Shown: positions 29,219-37,586, numbered from the stretch's first letter. The stretch: DNA of 44,569 nucleotides from Ramlibacter alkalitolerans (GCF_016722765.1 NZ_JAEQND010000023.1:1-44569), one strand, 5' to 3'. A program made the numbers and translations. Notes: generated from the sequence alone by a model not told the origin.

Positions 29219-29295
29219 TGGTCGGCGTGGCGGGATTCGAACTCGCGACCCCTTGCACCCCATGCAAGTGCGCTACCAGGCTGCGCTACACGCCG
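29219..29295 (-). tRNA. tRNA-Pro (anticodon GGG)
   Basis: A 77-nt cloverleaf with the 3' CCA encoded (TGG at the plus-strand start). The acceptor CGGCGTG pairs with CACGCCG, the D-arm contains AGCGCAGCCTGGTAGCGC, and the anticodon stem CTTGC/GCAAG encloses loop ATGGGGT with anticodon GGG. The T-arm carries GTTCGAATC. It reads CCC and CCU proline codons. It lies downstream of ihfA-merR and before a terminator, an arrangement common in proteobacteria. Confidence 0.97.
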
Positions 29296-29337
29296 AGCCC
29301 GCAATTATAGCCGGGCGGAATGGCACATTTCGCGCCC

Positions 29338-29790
29338 TCAGTGAATCGAGCTGAGCAAGTCGCGGATTTCGAACAGTTCGCGCCGCAGCAGCTGCAGCTT
29401 TTGGGCGAACTCGTGGCGTTCCTCGGGCAGGGCGTCCTCGAACTGGCTCTCGCCGAAGCCCGAATCCTCGACCTCGACCTCCTCCACGCCTTCGAGCATG
29501 ACCTCGCCGGCGCGGCGCTTGTCGCGCTCGGTCTGCACGATTTCCTGCAGCTTGTTGCGCGCGCCGCTGATCGTGAACCCCTGGTCGTACAGCAGGTCGC
29601 GGATGCGCCGGATCATCAGCACCTCGTGGTGCTGGTAGTAGCGGCGGTTGCCGCGCCGCTTCATGGGCCGCAGCTGGGTGAACTCCTGCTCCCAATAACG
29701 GAGCACGTGAGGCTTGACGCCACACAGCTCGCTGACCTCGCCGATCGTGAAGTAGCGCTTGGCGGGGATTGCCGGGAGGGCTTTCTCCAT
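29338..29790 (-). CDS. MerR-family transcriptional regulator
   Basis: A 150-residue protein with a MerR winged-helix domain: YFTIGEVSELCGVKPHVLRYWEQEF at about 13-37, then RRYYQHHEVLMIRRIRDLL. The C-terminal half is an acidic coiled-coil-like segment (GVEEVEVEDSGFGESQFED) followed by a leucine-rich helix, without the cysteines of metal-sensing MerR. This is the conserved regulator found right after ihfA in many proteobacteria; the regulon is not known to me. Start ATG 29790 is used; a TTG at 29799 is possible. Confidence 0.9.
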   Translation of the reverse strand: MEKALPAIPAKRYFTIGEVSELCGVKPHVLRYWEQEFTQLRPMKRRGNRRYYQHHEVLMIRRIRDLLYDQGFTISGARNKLQEIVQTERDKRRAGEVMLEGVEEVEVEDSGFGESQFEDALPEERHEFAQKLQLLRRELFEIRDLLSSIH

Positions 29791-29912
29791 TGAAATCAAT
29801 CTACTAGGAGAGAAAGCTGCTAGGTTACTCTAAGGTACGCGGGATGCAAAGCCGGGCGGTGGCGCGAAGCCCGCCGGCGTTGGATTTTTTTGGAGCGAAG
29901 CTGACGCGGGCG

Positions 29913-30287
29913 TCAGGAATCGCCGCCGCCGTTGCCCTGGATCTGCTCCTTGAGCTTGTGGCTGGCGTGGAAGGTCACGACGCGGCGCGCCTCGATCGGG
30001 ATCGCCTCGCCGGTGCGCGGGTTGCGCCCGGGGCGCGGCGCCTTGGTGCGGATCTGGAAATTGCCGAAGCCCGAGATCTTCACGTCCTGGCCCTCGACGA
30101 GGCTGCCGGAGATCAGGTCGAAGAAGGCATCGATCATGTCCTTCGACTCGCGCTTGTTCAGCCCGATCTGCTCGAACAGGAGTTCGGCCAGCTGCGCCTT
30201 GGTCAACGCGGGGGTTTCCAGGCTTTCGACGGCAAACTCCATCACGTCTTCTTCCTTGAGCGCTGTTGTTGTCGTGAGATCGGACAT
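29913..30287 (-). CDS. ihfA: Integration host factor alpha subunit
   Basis: A 124-residue DNA-bending protein that acts as a heterodimer with IHF-beta. The HU/IHF fold is clear from residue 29 on (LTKAQLAELLFEQIGLNKRE), with the DNA-wrapping arm RTKAPRPGRNPRTGEAIPIEARRVVTF. It has an N-terminal extension of about 27 residues compared with the 99-residue E. coli protein. The start at 30287 is preferred over an upstream GTG (30293) because GAGGGGGTG precedes it. It directly follows pheT (stop at 30290), the classical pheST-ihfA order. Confidence 0.95.
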   Translation of the reverse strand: MSDLTTTTALKEEDVMEFAVESLETPALTKAQLAELLFEQIGLNKRESKDMIDAFFDLISGSLVEGQDVKISGFGNFQIRTKAPRPGRNPRTGEAIPIEARRVVTFHASHKLKEQIQGNGGGDS

Positions 30288-30289
30288 CG

Positions 30290-32707
30290 TCACCCCCTCA
30301 GGCGGCCCCCGAGTTGCGTGGTGACCCGCTCCACCACGGCGCGCACCGCGGTCTCGATCTGCTCGTCCGTCAGTGTGGCGTCGCTGCGCGCGAGCGTCAA
30401 GCGAACGGCCAGGCTTTTCTCGTTGAGCCCCAGCCCGGCGCTCGCCTGCTGCGGCTTGTAGACGTCGAACAGGAAGGCATCGCGCAGCAGGCCGCCCGTG
30501 TCGGCGGACCGGATCGCGGCCAGCAACTGGTCGTGCGTGACCTTCTCGCCCACGATCACGGCGATGTCGCGCTCGGCCGGCTGGAAGCGCGGCACCGGCT
30601 CGAACTGCGGCACCCGGCGCGCCGCGACGGCATCAAGATCGAGTTCGAACACGAACGGCGCATGCGGCAGCTCCCACTTCTGGCGCCAGCGCGGATGCAG
30701 CTCGCCGACGAAGCCGACCTCGCGGCCGTCCACGCGCACGGCGGCGCAGCGGCCGGGGTGCATGGCCGGATGCTGCGCGGCCGCGAACTCCGCCTGCAGC
30801 GGCGACAACAGCGCCTGCACGTCGCCCTTCATGTCGTAGAAATCGCCGTGCGTGGCCTTGCGGGCCCACTGCAGGCCGTCCGGGTCGCCGTAGGCCAGGC
30901 CCGCGACCTTCATGGGCTGGCGCACGCCGCGCACCGTGGTGTCGGTGGTCTGCACCGAAGCGTCGCGCAGGAACACCCGTCCGAGCTCGAACACGCGCAC
31001 CCGTTCGGCCTTGCGATCGAGGTTGAACTTGAGCGCCTGCAGCAGCGAGCCCACCAGCGAGGAGCGCATCACGCTCATCTGGCTGGCGATCGGGTTCAGC
31101 AGCTTGATGGGATCGGTGTTGCCGGCGAGGTCCTGCTCCCAGTGCGCCTCGACGAAGCTGAAGTTGATCGTCTCCTGGTAGCCGAGGGCGGCGAGCAGGC
31201 GGCGCACCGCGAAGCGGCTGCGGCGGTTCTCCGGCGGCAGCTTGGCCGTGATGGGCGCCAGCGGCGGCGTGGTCGGCAGCGCGCTGTAGCCGACGATGCG
31301 CGTGACCTCTTCGATCAGGTCTTCCTCGATCGCGAGGTCGAAGCGATAAGGCGGCGGCGTGACGGTGATGACGCCGGCATTGGCGCTTGCCGGCAGCTGC
31401 AGGCGGGCGAACGCGTCCAGGCACTGCGCCTCGGTGACGGGCATGCCGATGACCTTGGCCGCGCGCGCGACGCGCAGCTGCACCGGCTTGCGTTCGGGCA
31501 GCTTCACCTGCTGGTCGTCCATCGGGCCGGCTTCGCCGCCGCAGATCTCCTGCACCAGGCGCGTGATGTACTCGATGTGTTCGACGGTCCGGCTCGGGTC
31601 GACCCCGCGCTCGAAGCGGTGGCCGGCGTCGGTGGAGAAGTTGTAGCGGCGCGAGCGCCCCTGCACCGCTTCGGGCCACCAGAACGCGGCTTCGACGTAG
31701 ACGTTCTTCGTGGCGTCGGAGACGGCCGTGGCGTCGCCACCCATGATGCCGGCCAGCGATTCCACCTCGCGCTCATCGGCGATCACGCCGACCTTCTCGT
31801 CGACGGCGATCGTGGTGCCGTTCAGGAGCTTGAGCTGCTCGCCCGGGCGGCCCCAGCGCACGTCGAGCGCGCCGTGGATCTTGTCGAAGTCGAAGATGTG
31901 CGAAGGGCGGCCGAACTCGAACATCACGTAGTTCGAGATGTCGACCAGGGCCGTCACGCTGCGCTGCCCGCAGCGGGCCAGCCGTTCGACCATCCATTGC
32001 GGCGTCTTCGCCTGCGTGTCCACGTTGCGGATCACGCGGCCGGAGAAGCGCCCGCAGAGATCGGGGGCGGTCACCTTCACCTTCAGCCTGGCGTCGTTAA
32101 CCGGCTGCACGGGCTCGAACTTCGGCTCCTTCAGCGGCGCGCCGGTCAGCGCGGACAGCTCGCGCGCGACGCCGTACACCGACAGCGCGTGCGCCAGGTT
32201 GGGCGTGAGCTTGAGCGTGAAGACGTGGTCGTCGAGCTGCAGGACTTCGCGGATGTCGGCACCGATGGCCGCGGACGCATCCAGCTCCAGCAGGCCCGCA
32301 TGGTCCTCGGACAGCTTCAGCTCGCGCGCCGAGCACAGCATGCCCTGGCTCTCCACGCCGCGCAGCTTGCCCAGCTTGATCGCGAAGGGCTGGCCGTCTT
32401 CGCCCGGCGGCAGGACGGCCCCGACCAGCGCCGTCGGCACGCGGATGCCGGGGCGCGCGTTCGGCGCACCGCAGACGATGTTGAGCAGCGCGCCCTGCCC
32501 CACGTCCACCTGGCACGCGCGCAGGCGGTCGGCGTTCGGGTGCTGCACGGCTTCCTTGATCTCGCCCACCACCACCTTGGTGAAGGGCGGCGCCACCGGG
32601 CGCAGTTCCTCCACTTCCATGCCGCCCATGGTGAGCGTGTCAGCGATCTGTTGCGTGGTCAGCGGCGGGTTGCAGTACGCGCGCAGCCAGGATTCGGGGA
32701 ATTGCAT
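30290..32707 (-). CDS. pheT: Phenylalanyl-tRNA synthetase beta subunit
   Basis: An 805-residue beta subunit, the usual length. An N-terminal tRNA-binding EMAPII-like domain spans about 40-150 (VGEIKEAVQHPNADRLRACQVDVG). B3/B4 editing and B5 domains follow. The class-II-like core lies in the C-terminal half, and the FDX-ACB anticodon domain is at the end (FQPAERDIAVIVGEKVTHDQLLAAI). It pairs with PheS as alpha2beta2. It is preceded by pheS with a 115-bp gap containing GC-rich palindromes and is followed with no gap by ihfA. Confidence 0.98.
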   Translation of the reverse strand: MQFPESWLRAYCNPPLTTQQIADTLTMGGMEVEELRPVAPPFTKVVVGEIKEAVQHPNADRLRACQVDVGQGALLNIVCGAPNARPGIRVPTALVGAVLPPGEDGQPFAIKLGKLRGVESQGMLCSARELKLSEDHAGLLELDASAAIGADIREVLQLDDHVFTLKLTPNLAHALSVYGVARELSALTGAPLKEPKFEPVQPVNDARLKVKVTAPDLCGRFSGRVIRNVDTQAKTPQWMVERLARCGQRSVTALVDISNYVMFEFGRPSHIFDFDKIHGALDVRWGRPGEQLKLLNGTTIAVDEKVGVIADEREVESLAGIMGGDATAVSDATKNVYVEAAFWWPEAVQGRSRRYNFSTDAGHRFERGVDPSRTVEHIEYITRLVQEICGGEAGPMDDQQVKLPERKPVQLRVARAAKVIGMPVTEAQCLDAFARLQLPASANAGVITVTPPPYRFDLAIEEDLIEEVTRIVGYSALPTTPPLAPITAKLPPENRRSRFAVRRLLAALGYQETINFSFVEAHWEQDLAGNTDPIKLLNPIASQMSVMRSSLVGSLLQALKFNLDRKAERVRVFELGRVFLRDASVQTTDTTVRGVRQPMKVAGLAYGDPDGLQWARKATHGDFYDMKGDVQALLSPLQAEFAAAQHPAMHPGRCAAVRVDGREVGFVGELHPRWRQKWELPHAPFVFELDLDAVAARRVPQFEPVPRFQPAERDIAVIVGEKVTHDQLLAAIRSADTGGLLRDAFLFDVYKPQQASAGLGLNEKSLAVRLTLARSDATLTDEQIETAVRAVVERVTTQLGGRLRG

Positions 32708-32822
32708 ACGTCTTGTCTAGGACTCGGATGTCTTCTCGCGTGCCGCCGCGGACCGGCTTGGCCGGACCGCAGGGAGCGCCCCCTCGAGGGGGAGGCGCCG
32801 GAGGCGCTGCGGGGGGGAGCCA
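32708..32822. repeat. GC-rich palindromes between pheS and pheT
   Basis: The gap contains gcgccccctcgagggggagg and gcgccggaggcgc, two short hairpins of the same kind as at 7093-7171. There is no T-run, so they probably do not stop pheST transcription. Confidence 0.4.
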
Positions 32823-33881
32823 TTATCGGAATTGCTTCAGGAACCGGATGTCGCCGTCGAAGAACAGGCGCAGGTCGTTCACCCCGTAGCGCAGCATGGT
32901 CAGGCGGTCCGGGCCCATGCCGAAGGCGAAGCCGATGTGCTTCTCCGGGTCCAGGCCCATGTTGCGTACCACCTGCGGGTGGACCTGGCCGGAGCCGGCC
33001 ACCTCCAGCCAGCGGCCGGCCAGCGGCCCGCTCTGGAACTGGATGTCGATCTCCGCCGAAGGCTCCGTGAACGGGAAGAAGCTGGGACGGAAGCGCAGCG
33101 CCAGGTCGTCGCTTTCGAAGAAGGTGCGGCAGAAGTCGGTGAAGACGACCTTGAGGTCCTTGAAGCTCACGTTCTCGCCCAGCCACAGGCCTTCGCACTG
33201 GTGGAACATCGGCGAGTGCGTCGCGTCGCTGTCGACGCGGTACGTGCGGCCCGGGGCGATGACGCGGATCTCCGGCATCGGCTCGCCCCGCTTCACGGCC
33301 TGCGCGTAGCGCTTGATATGCGCATGGGCGTAGCGCACCTGCATCGGCGAGGTGTGCGGCCGCAGGTTGTAGGGGATGCCGTCGTCGCCGTCGATGTCCA
33401 CGTAGAACGTGTCCTGCATCGAGCGCGCCGGGTGGTTGGGCGGGTTGTTCAGCGAGGTGAAGCTGTGCCAGTCGCTTTCGATCTCGGGGCCGTCGGCCAC
33501 GTCGAAGCCCATGGAGGCGAAGATCTGCTCGATGCGCTCCAGGGTGAGCGACACGGGATGCAGTCCGCCGGGCTCGCGGATGCGACCGGGCAGCGAGACG
33601 TCCAGCGCCTCGGCCTTCAGTTGCGCTTCCAGTTCGGCGTCGGCCAGCGCCTGGCGCCGCTCGGTCAGCGCCGCCTCGATCGCCTGCTTGGCCTGGTTGA
33701 TCGCCGCGCCGCGCGACTTCTTCTCCTCCACGGAGAGCGCGGCCAAGCCCTTCATCAGCTCGGTGATGCGGCCGGACTTGCCGATGAACTGCGCCTTGGC
33801 GTTCTCCAGCTCCGCGGGCGTGCCCGCCTGGCCGAACGCTGCGCGGGCGCTGGCGACGATCGAATCGAATTCTGGTTTCAT
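32823..33881 (-). CDS. pheS: Phenylalanyl-tRNA synthetase alpha subunit
   Basis: A 352-residue class II synthetase subunit carrying the aminoacylation site. An N-terminal coiled-coil (about 1-90) is followed by the catalytic core. Motif 2-type residues lie in RAHTS-like TYRVDSDATHSPMFHQCEG, and motif 3 in FGMGPDRLTMLRYG near the C-terminus. Length is normal. It lies 171 bp downstream of rplT; a strong hairpin at 33970 separates them, so pheST may be partly independent of infC-rpmI-rplT. Confidence 0.97.
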   Translation of the reverse strand: MKPEFDSIVASARAAFGQAGTPAELENAKAQFIGKSGRITELMKGLAALSVEEKKSRGAAINQAKQAIEAALTERRQALADAELEAQLKAEALDVSLPGRIREPGGLHPVSLTLERIEQIFASMGFDVADGPEIESDWHSFTSLNNPPNHPARSMQDTFYVDIDGDDGIPYNLRPHTSPMQVRYAHAHIKRYAQAVKRGEPMPEIRVIAPGRTYRVDSDATHSPMFHQCEGLWLGENVSFKDLKVVFTDFCRTFFESDDLALRFRPSFFPFTEPSAEIDIQFQSGPLAGRWLEVAGSGQVHPQVVRNMGLDPEKHIGFAFGMGPDRLTMLRYGVNDLRLFFDGDIRFLKQFR

Positions 33882-33963
33882 GGGGATTCAGGTCCCGTTG
33901 GAGCGATGGTGCTTGCCTGAGCAGGTTCTGACCGATGAACCACGACGTCTCGCAAAGGGAATC

Positions 33964-34003
33964 AAAAAAGACAGGGCTAGCGCCTCGCAGCCCTAGCCCT
34001 GTC
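33964..34003 (-). terminator. Hairpin with T-run between rplT and pheS
   Basis: GACAGGGCTAG (33970-33980) and CTAGCCCTGTC (33993-34003) form an 11-bp perfect stem, followed in the minus direction by six T (33964-33969). A second GC hairpin lies at 34021-34040. It is either the terminator of the ribosomal-protein operon or an attenuator for pheST. No phenylalanine-rich leader peptide is evident upstream. Confidence 0.8.
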
Positions 34004-34052
34004 CCAATGCGTTTGCAGCGGGCGCGGCCGAGACCGCGCCCCGAAGCGAAAC

Positions 34053-34412
34053 TCAAGCAGCCAGCTTGGCCTTCACCTGGTTCACGATGCCGGTAAACGC
34101 TTCCGGGTCATGGTAGGCGATATCGGCGAGGACCTTGCGGTCGATGTCGATGCCGGCCTTGCGGATCCCGTTGGCGAACTGGCTGTACGTCAGCCCGTTC
34201 GCACGCGCGGCGGCGTTGATACGGGCAATCCACAGCTGGCGGAAGACGCGCTTCTTGGCACGGCGGTCGCGGTAGGCATACTGCCCCGCCTTCATCACCG
34301 CCTCCTTGGCGATGCGGAAGACGTTGCCGCGGCGGCCGCGGAAACCCTTGGCGAGGGCGAGGACCTTCTTGTGACGGGCGCGAGCCGTTACACCACGTTT
34401 GACGCGAGGCAT
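34053..34412 (-). CDS. rplT: 50S ribosomal protein L20
   Basis: A 119-residue protein, near-identical in style to bacterial L20: MPRVKRGVTARARHKKVLAL, KGFRGRRGNVFRIAKEAV and a C-terminal helical domain. It binds 23S rRNA early in assembly and, in known systems, represses its own operon at the rpmI leader. It follows rpmI by 27 bp. Confidence 0.99.
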   Translation of the reverse strand: MPRVKRGVTARARHKKVLALAKGFRGRRGNVFRIAKEAVMKAGQYAYRDRRAKKRVFRQLWIARINAAARANGLTYSQFANGIRKAGIDIDRKVLADIAYHDPEAFTGIVNQVKAKLAA

Positions 34413-34439
34413 TGTGTGTTCTCCTTCTTCGTCTGGTGA

Positions 34440-34643
34440 TTACAGGCCGGCGAACGGCAGCATCTGCGCCATGTGACCCATGTTGGTCTCATGGACGGCA
34501 GTCGGGCCGCGCAGGTGGCGCTTGTTCTTGGTGGACTTCTTCGTCAGGATGTGACGCTTGAAGGCCTGGGCACGCTTGACCGTCCCGCCCGGGCGCACGC
34601 GGAAGCGCTTCTTGGCGCCGCTCTTGGTCTTCATCTTGGGCAT
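34440..34643 (-). CDS. rpmI: 50S ribosomal protein L35
   Basis: A 67-residue basic protein starting MPKMKTKSGAKKRFRVRPGG, the standard L35 N-terminus, which fixes the start at 34643. The longer reading upstream is not coding. It lies 200 bp after infC in a region rich in inverted repeats. Confidence 0.98.
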   Translation of the reverse strand: MPKMKTKSGAKKRFRVRPGGTVKRAQAFKRHILTKKSTKNKRHLRGPTAVHETNMGHMAQMLPFAGL

Positions 34644-34747
34644 TGCTGCTCCTTCTATGTTGTGCTCGTGAGGCGTCACGGAAAAGACCGTGCCTTGATG
34701 GCCCCGAGCCACTTGTTCGCCCGCAGCGACCAACCGCGGGCTCACTC

Positions 34748-34838
34748 ATGACGAAATGACTTCGCGCTGCGCGCCTCGATGACGGATTGAGCAGGTCATT
34801 CCGTCATGCCAGGCCGCAGGCCGGCGTCATTTCGTCAT
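34748..34838. repeat. Nested inverted repeats between infC and rpmI
   Basis: Outer arms ATGACGAAATGAC (34748-34760) and GTCATTTCGTCAT (34826-34838) are perfect 13-mers. Inside, ATGACGGA (34779-34786) and TCCGTCAT (34800-34807) form a second stem, and the arms of the two pairs resemble each other. The message between infC and rpmI would fold into a large structure. It could be a diverged dispersed repeat or a regulatory leader for rpmI-rplT. Confidence 0.7.
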
Positions 34839-34843
34839 TGACT

Positions 34844-35449
34844 TCACGATGTCGTCGCCGGCGAACCGGCGGCTTCCGAGGCGGGCTTGGGAGCCACCGC
34901 CACCTTCTTCTTGCCCGGCGCGATCATCATGATCATCTGCCGGCCTTCCAGCTTCGGGAACTGCTCGACGATGATGGTATCGCCGAGGTCGTCCCGGATG
35001 CGCTGCAGCAGCGCCATGCCGATTTCCTGGTGCGTGATCTCGCGCCCCCGGAAGCGCAGCGTGATCTTGCACTTGTCGCCTTCGGCCAGGAAGCGGCGGA
35101 TGTTGCGCAGCTTGATGTTGTAGTCACCGTCGTCGGTGCCCGGCCGGAACTTGACTTCCTTGATCTCGATGACCGTCTGCTTGGACTTCGCTTCCGCGGC
35201 CTTCTTCTGTTCCTGGTACTTGAACTTGCCGTAATCCATCAACCGACAGACCGGCGGATTGGCAGTGGCGGCAATTTCTACCAGGTCGACGTCTGCCTCG
35301 CCGGCCATTCGCAGGGCGTCCTGCAGGCTCACGATGCCCAGCGGCTCGTTGTTGGGTCCGCTGAGGCGGACTTCGGGAGCCATGATCTCCCGGTTCAGGC
35401 GGTGCTTGCGTTCCTCACGCTGGCGGCGGTCACGAAAATCAGTAGCGAT
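34844..35449 (-). CDS. infC: Translation initiation factor IF-3 (AUC start codon)
   Basis: A 201-residue IF-3 that binds the 30S subunit and checks initiation codons. The start is taken at the non-standard ATC at 35447-35449, because the family N-terminus (IATDFRDRRQREERKHRLNR) reads in frame from it, with AAGGAT about 8 bases upstream. Beginning at the ATG at 35383 would lose about 22 conserved residues. The N-domain continues MAPEVRLSGPNNEPLGIVS, and VCRLMDYGKFKYQEQKKA leads to the linker and C-domain. A rare start codon is the known basis of IF-3 autoregulation. Just upstream, GCTACA/TGTAGC (35475-35491) forms a small hairpin. Confidence 0.97.
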   Translation of the reverse strand: MATDFRDRRQREERKHRLNREIMAPEVRLSGPNNEPLGIVSLQDALRMAGEADVDLVEIAATANPPVCRLMDYGKFKYQEQKKAAEAKSKQTVIEIKEVKFRPGTDDGDYNIKLRNIRRFLAEGDKCKITLRFRGREITHQEIGMALLQRIRDDLGDTIIVEQFPKLEGRQMIMMIAPGKKKVAVAPKPASEAAGSPATTS

Positions 35450-35537
35450 GGTCCGGATCCTTCATCTCAATAAGGCTACAAAACCTGTAGCATCACCGCC
35501 GCAGCCCGCGCCAGCCGCGGCGTGACTCGATGAAGAA

Positions 35538-37445
35538 TCAGACCTTGCTGGCGATGTCCCCGGCGATCCTCTTCGAGAATTCCTCCAGGGGCATCACGCC
35601 GAGGTCCTTGTTGCCCCGGGCGCGCACCGCGACGGCACCAGCCGCCTTCTCCTTGTCGCCGACGACGAGGAGGTAAGGCGGCTTTTGCAGTGAATGCTCC
35701 CGTATTTTATACGTGATCTTCTCGTTGCGCAGATCCGTCGCCACCCTAAGCCCTTGATTCCTCAGCGTTTTGGCAACTTCGTTGACGTAATCGGCCTGTC
35801 CGTCCGTGATGTTCAGCACGACGGCCTGCACCGGCGCCAGCCAGACGGGCAGCGCGCCGGCGTGCTGCTCGATCAGGATGCCGATGAAACGCTCGAGGCT
35901 GCCGACGATGGCACGGTGCAGTACCACCGGCCGGTGGCGGGCGCCGTCCTCGCCGACGTACTCGGCGTCCAGCCGCGTCGTCAGGTTGAAGTCGACCTGC
36001 ATCGTGCCGACCTGCCACTGGCGGCCGATGGCGTCCTTGAGCGTGTATTCGATCTTGGGGCCGTAGAAGGCGCCGTCGCCGGGCGAGATCGTGAACTCGC
36101 AACCCGAGCGGCGCAGCGATTCCATCAGGGCGTTCTCCGCCTTGTCCCAGAGCTCGTCGGAGCCGATACGCGCTTCCGGCCGCGTTGCGACCTTGTAGAT
36201 GATCTCCGTGAAGCCGAAGTCCTGGTACACGCGGTGCAGCACGCGCGTGAATTCCTCGCACTCGGGCAGGATGTGGTCTTCGGTGCAGAAGATGTGACCG
36301 TCGTCCTGCGTGAAGCCGCGCACCCGCATGATCCCGTGCAGCCCGCCCGAAGGCTCGTTGCGGTGGCACTGGCCGAATTCCCCGTAGCGCAGCGGCAGGT
36401 CGCGGTAGCTCTTCACGCCCTGCTTGAAGATCAGGACGTGCCCCGGGCAGTTCATCGGCTTGAGCGCGTACTCGCGCTTTTCCGACTCCGTGACGAACAT
36501 GTTCTCGCGGTACTTGTCCCAATGGCCCGTCTTCTCCCACAGCGACTTGTCCAGGATCTGCGGCCCCTTGACCTCCTGGTAGCCGTTGTCGCGGTAGACC
36601 AGGCGCATGTACTGCTCCACGGCCTGCCAGATGGCCCAGCCTTTCGGGTGCCAGAAGACGACGCCCGGCGAGACCTCCTCGAGGTGGAACAGGTCCAGCT
36701 CGCGCCCCAGCCGTCGGTGGTCGCGCTTCTCGGCCTCCTCCAGCATCGTGAGGTACTGCTGCAGTTCCTCCTTCGTGGCCCAGGCCGTGCCGTAGACGCG
36801 CTGGAGCATCTCGTTGCGGTGGTCGCCGCGCCAGTAGGCTCCGGCCACCTTCATGAGCTTGAAGAACTTCAGCTTGCCCGTCGAGGGCACGTGGGGGCCG
36901 CGGCACAGGTCCTCGAAGCGGCCCTCGGCGTAGAGCGACACGTCCTCGCCCTGCGGGATGCTGCCGATGACCTCGGCCTTGTAGTTCTCGCCCAGCTCCT
37001 TGAAGTGCTTGACCGCCTCGTCGCGTGGCAGCACGCGACGCGTGACGGGCTCGTCCTTCGCTGCAAGCTCCGCCATGCGCTTCTCGATGGCCGCCAGGTC
37101 CTCGGGCGTGAAGGGACGCTTGTACGCGAAGTCGTAGTAGAAGCCGTTCTCGATGACCGGGCCGATCGTGACCTGGGCCTCGGGGAACAGTTCCTTGACG
37201 GCGTAGGCCAGCAGGTGCGCCGTCGAGTGGCGGATCACGTCGAGGCCTTCGGGATCCTTGGGCGTGAGGATGGCGACCCGCGCCCCATCGGGGATCGTGA
37301 ACGTCGTGTCGACGACCTTGTCGTCGACCTTGCCGGCGATGGCCGCCTTGGCCAGGCCGGGGCCGATGGAGGCAGCCACATCGGCCACCGTGACGGGTTG
37401 TTCGAACTCGCGCTGCGAGCCGTCGGGAAGCGTGATCCGGATCAT
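35538..37445 (-). CDS. thrS: Threonyl-tRNA synthetase
   Basis: A 635-residue class II synthetase. The TGS domain (about 1-62, MIRITLPDGSQREF) is followed by the editing domain with HSTAHLLAYAVKELFP. The catalytic core has the zinc-site cysteine in MNCPGHVLIF, the motif-2 region RYGEFGQCHRNEPSGGLHGIMR, and the C-terminal anticodon-binding domain (LNITDGQADYVNEVAKTLRNQGLRV). The start at 37445 fits the family N-terminus; an upstream in-frame reading is not used. It heads the thrS-infC-rpmI-rplT cluster and is preceded by a leader peptide and terminator. Confidence 0.98.
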   Translation of the reverse strand: MIRITLPDGSQREFEQPVTVADVAASIGPGLAKAAIAGKVDDKVVDTTFTIPDGARVAILTPKDPEGLDVIRHSTAHLLAYAVKELFPEAQVTIGPVIENGFYYDFAYKRPFTPEDLAAIEKRMAELAAKDEPVTRRVLPRDEAVKHFKELGENYKAEVIGSIPQGEDVSLYAEGRFEDLCRGPHVPSTGKLKFFKLMKVAGAYWRGDHRNEMLQRVYGTAWATKEELQQYLTMLEEAEKRDHRRLGRELDLFHLEEVSPGVVFWHPKGWAIWQAVEQYMRLVYRDNGYQEVKGPQILDKSLWEKTGHWDKYRENMFVTESEKREYALKPMNCPGHVLIFKQGVKSYRDLPLRYGEFGQCHRNEPSGGLHGIMRVRGFTQDDGHIFCTEDHILPECEEFTRVLHRVYQDFGFTEIIYKVATRPEARIGSDELWDKAENALMESLRRSGCEFTISPGDGAFYGPKIEYTLKDAIGRQWQVGTMQVDFNLTTRLDAEYVGEDGARHRPVVLHRAIVGSLERFIGILIEQHAGALPVWLAPVQAVVLNITDGQADYVNEVAKTLRNQGLRVATDLRNEKITYKIREHSLQKPPYLLVVGDKEKAAGAVAVRARGNKDLGVMPLEEFSKRIAGDIASKV

Positions 37446-37476
37446 GATGAGAGTGTTTTCTGGGCGTTCGGGCAAC

Positions 37477-37504
37477 AAAAAAGCGCGGTGACGGCCGCGC
37501 TTTT
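37477..37504 (-). terminator. Attenuator hairpin in front of thrS
   Basis: AAAAGCGCGG (37479-37488) and CCGCGCTTTT (37495-37504) form a 10-bp stem with loop TGACGG. In the minus direction it ends in a T-run just upstream of thrS. As it stands before the gene and after a threonine-rich short ORF, it should act as a conditional terminator. The GCGCG of its 5' arm can alternatively pair with CGCGC in the upstream GTCGCGCGTCC segment, a possible antiterminator. Confidence 0.8.
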
Positions 37505-37544
37505 CGGTTGGAGTGGCAACTTCAGGACGCGCGACTACGCCGCC

Positions 37545-37586
37545 TCAACGGGCGGTGGAACCTTCCGGGGTAGTTCGCGGTGTCAT
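37545..37586 (-). CDS. Putative thrS leader peptide
   Basis: A 13-residue ORF, MTPRTTPEGSTAR, with four threonines (codons ACA, ACT, ACC, ACC). It starts at ATG 37586 and stops with TGA at 37545-37547. The stop lies in the loop of a small hairpin (CCGCC/GGCGG). AAAGG lies about 10 bases before the ATG. Ribosome stalling at threonine codons when charged tRNA-Thr is scarce would favour the antiterminator and expression of thrS. This is read directly from sequence; the mechanism is by analogy with classical amino-acid attenuators. Confidence 0.65.
   Translation of the reverse strand: MTPRTTPEGSTAR

Noticed and set aside
34004..34056. Phenylalanine leader peptide for pheST
   Set aside because: The only reading frame, beginning at the rplT stop, has one Phe in the first 20 codons and does not end before the hairpin.
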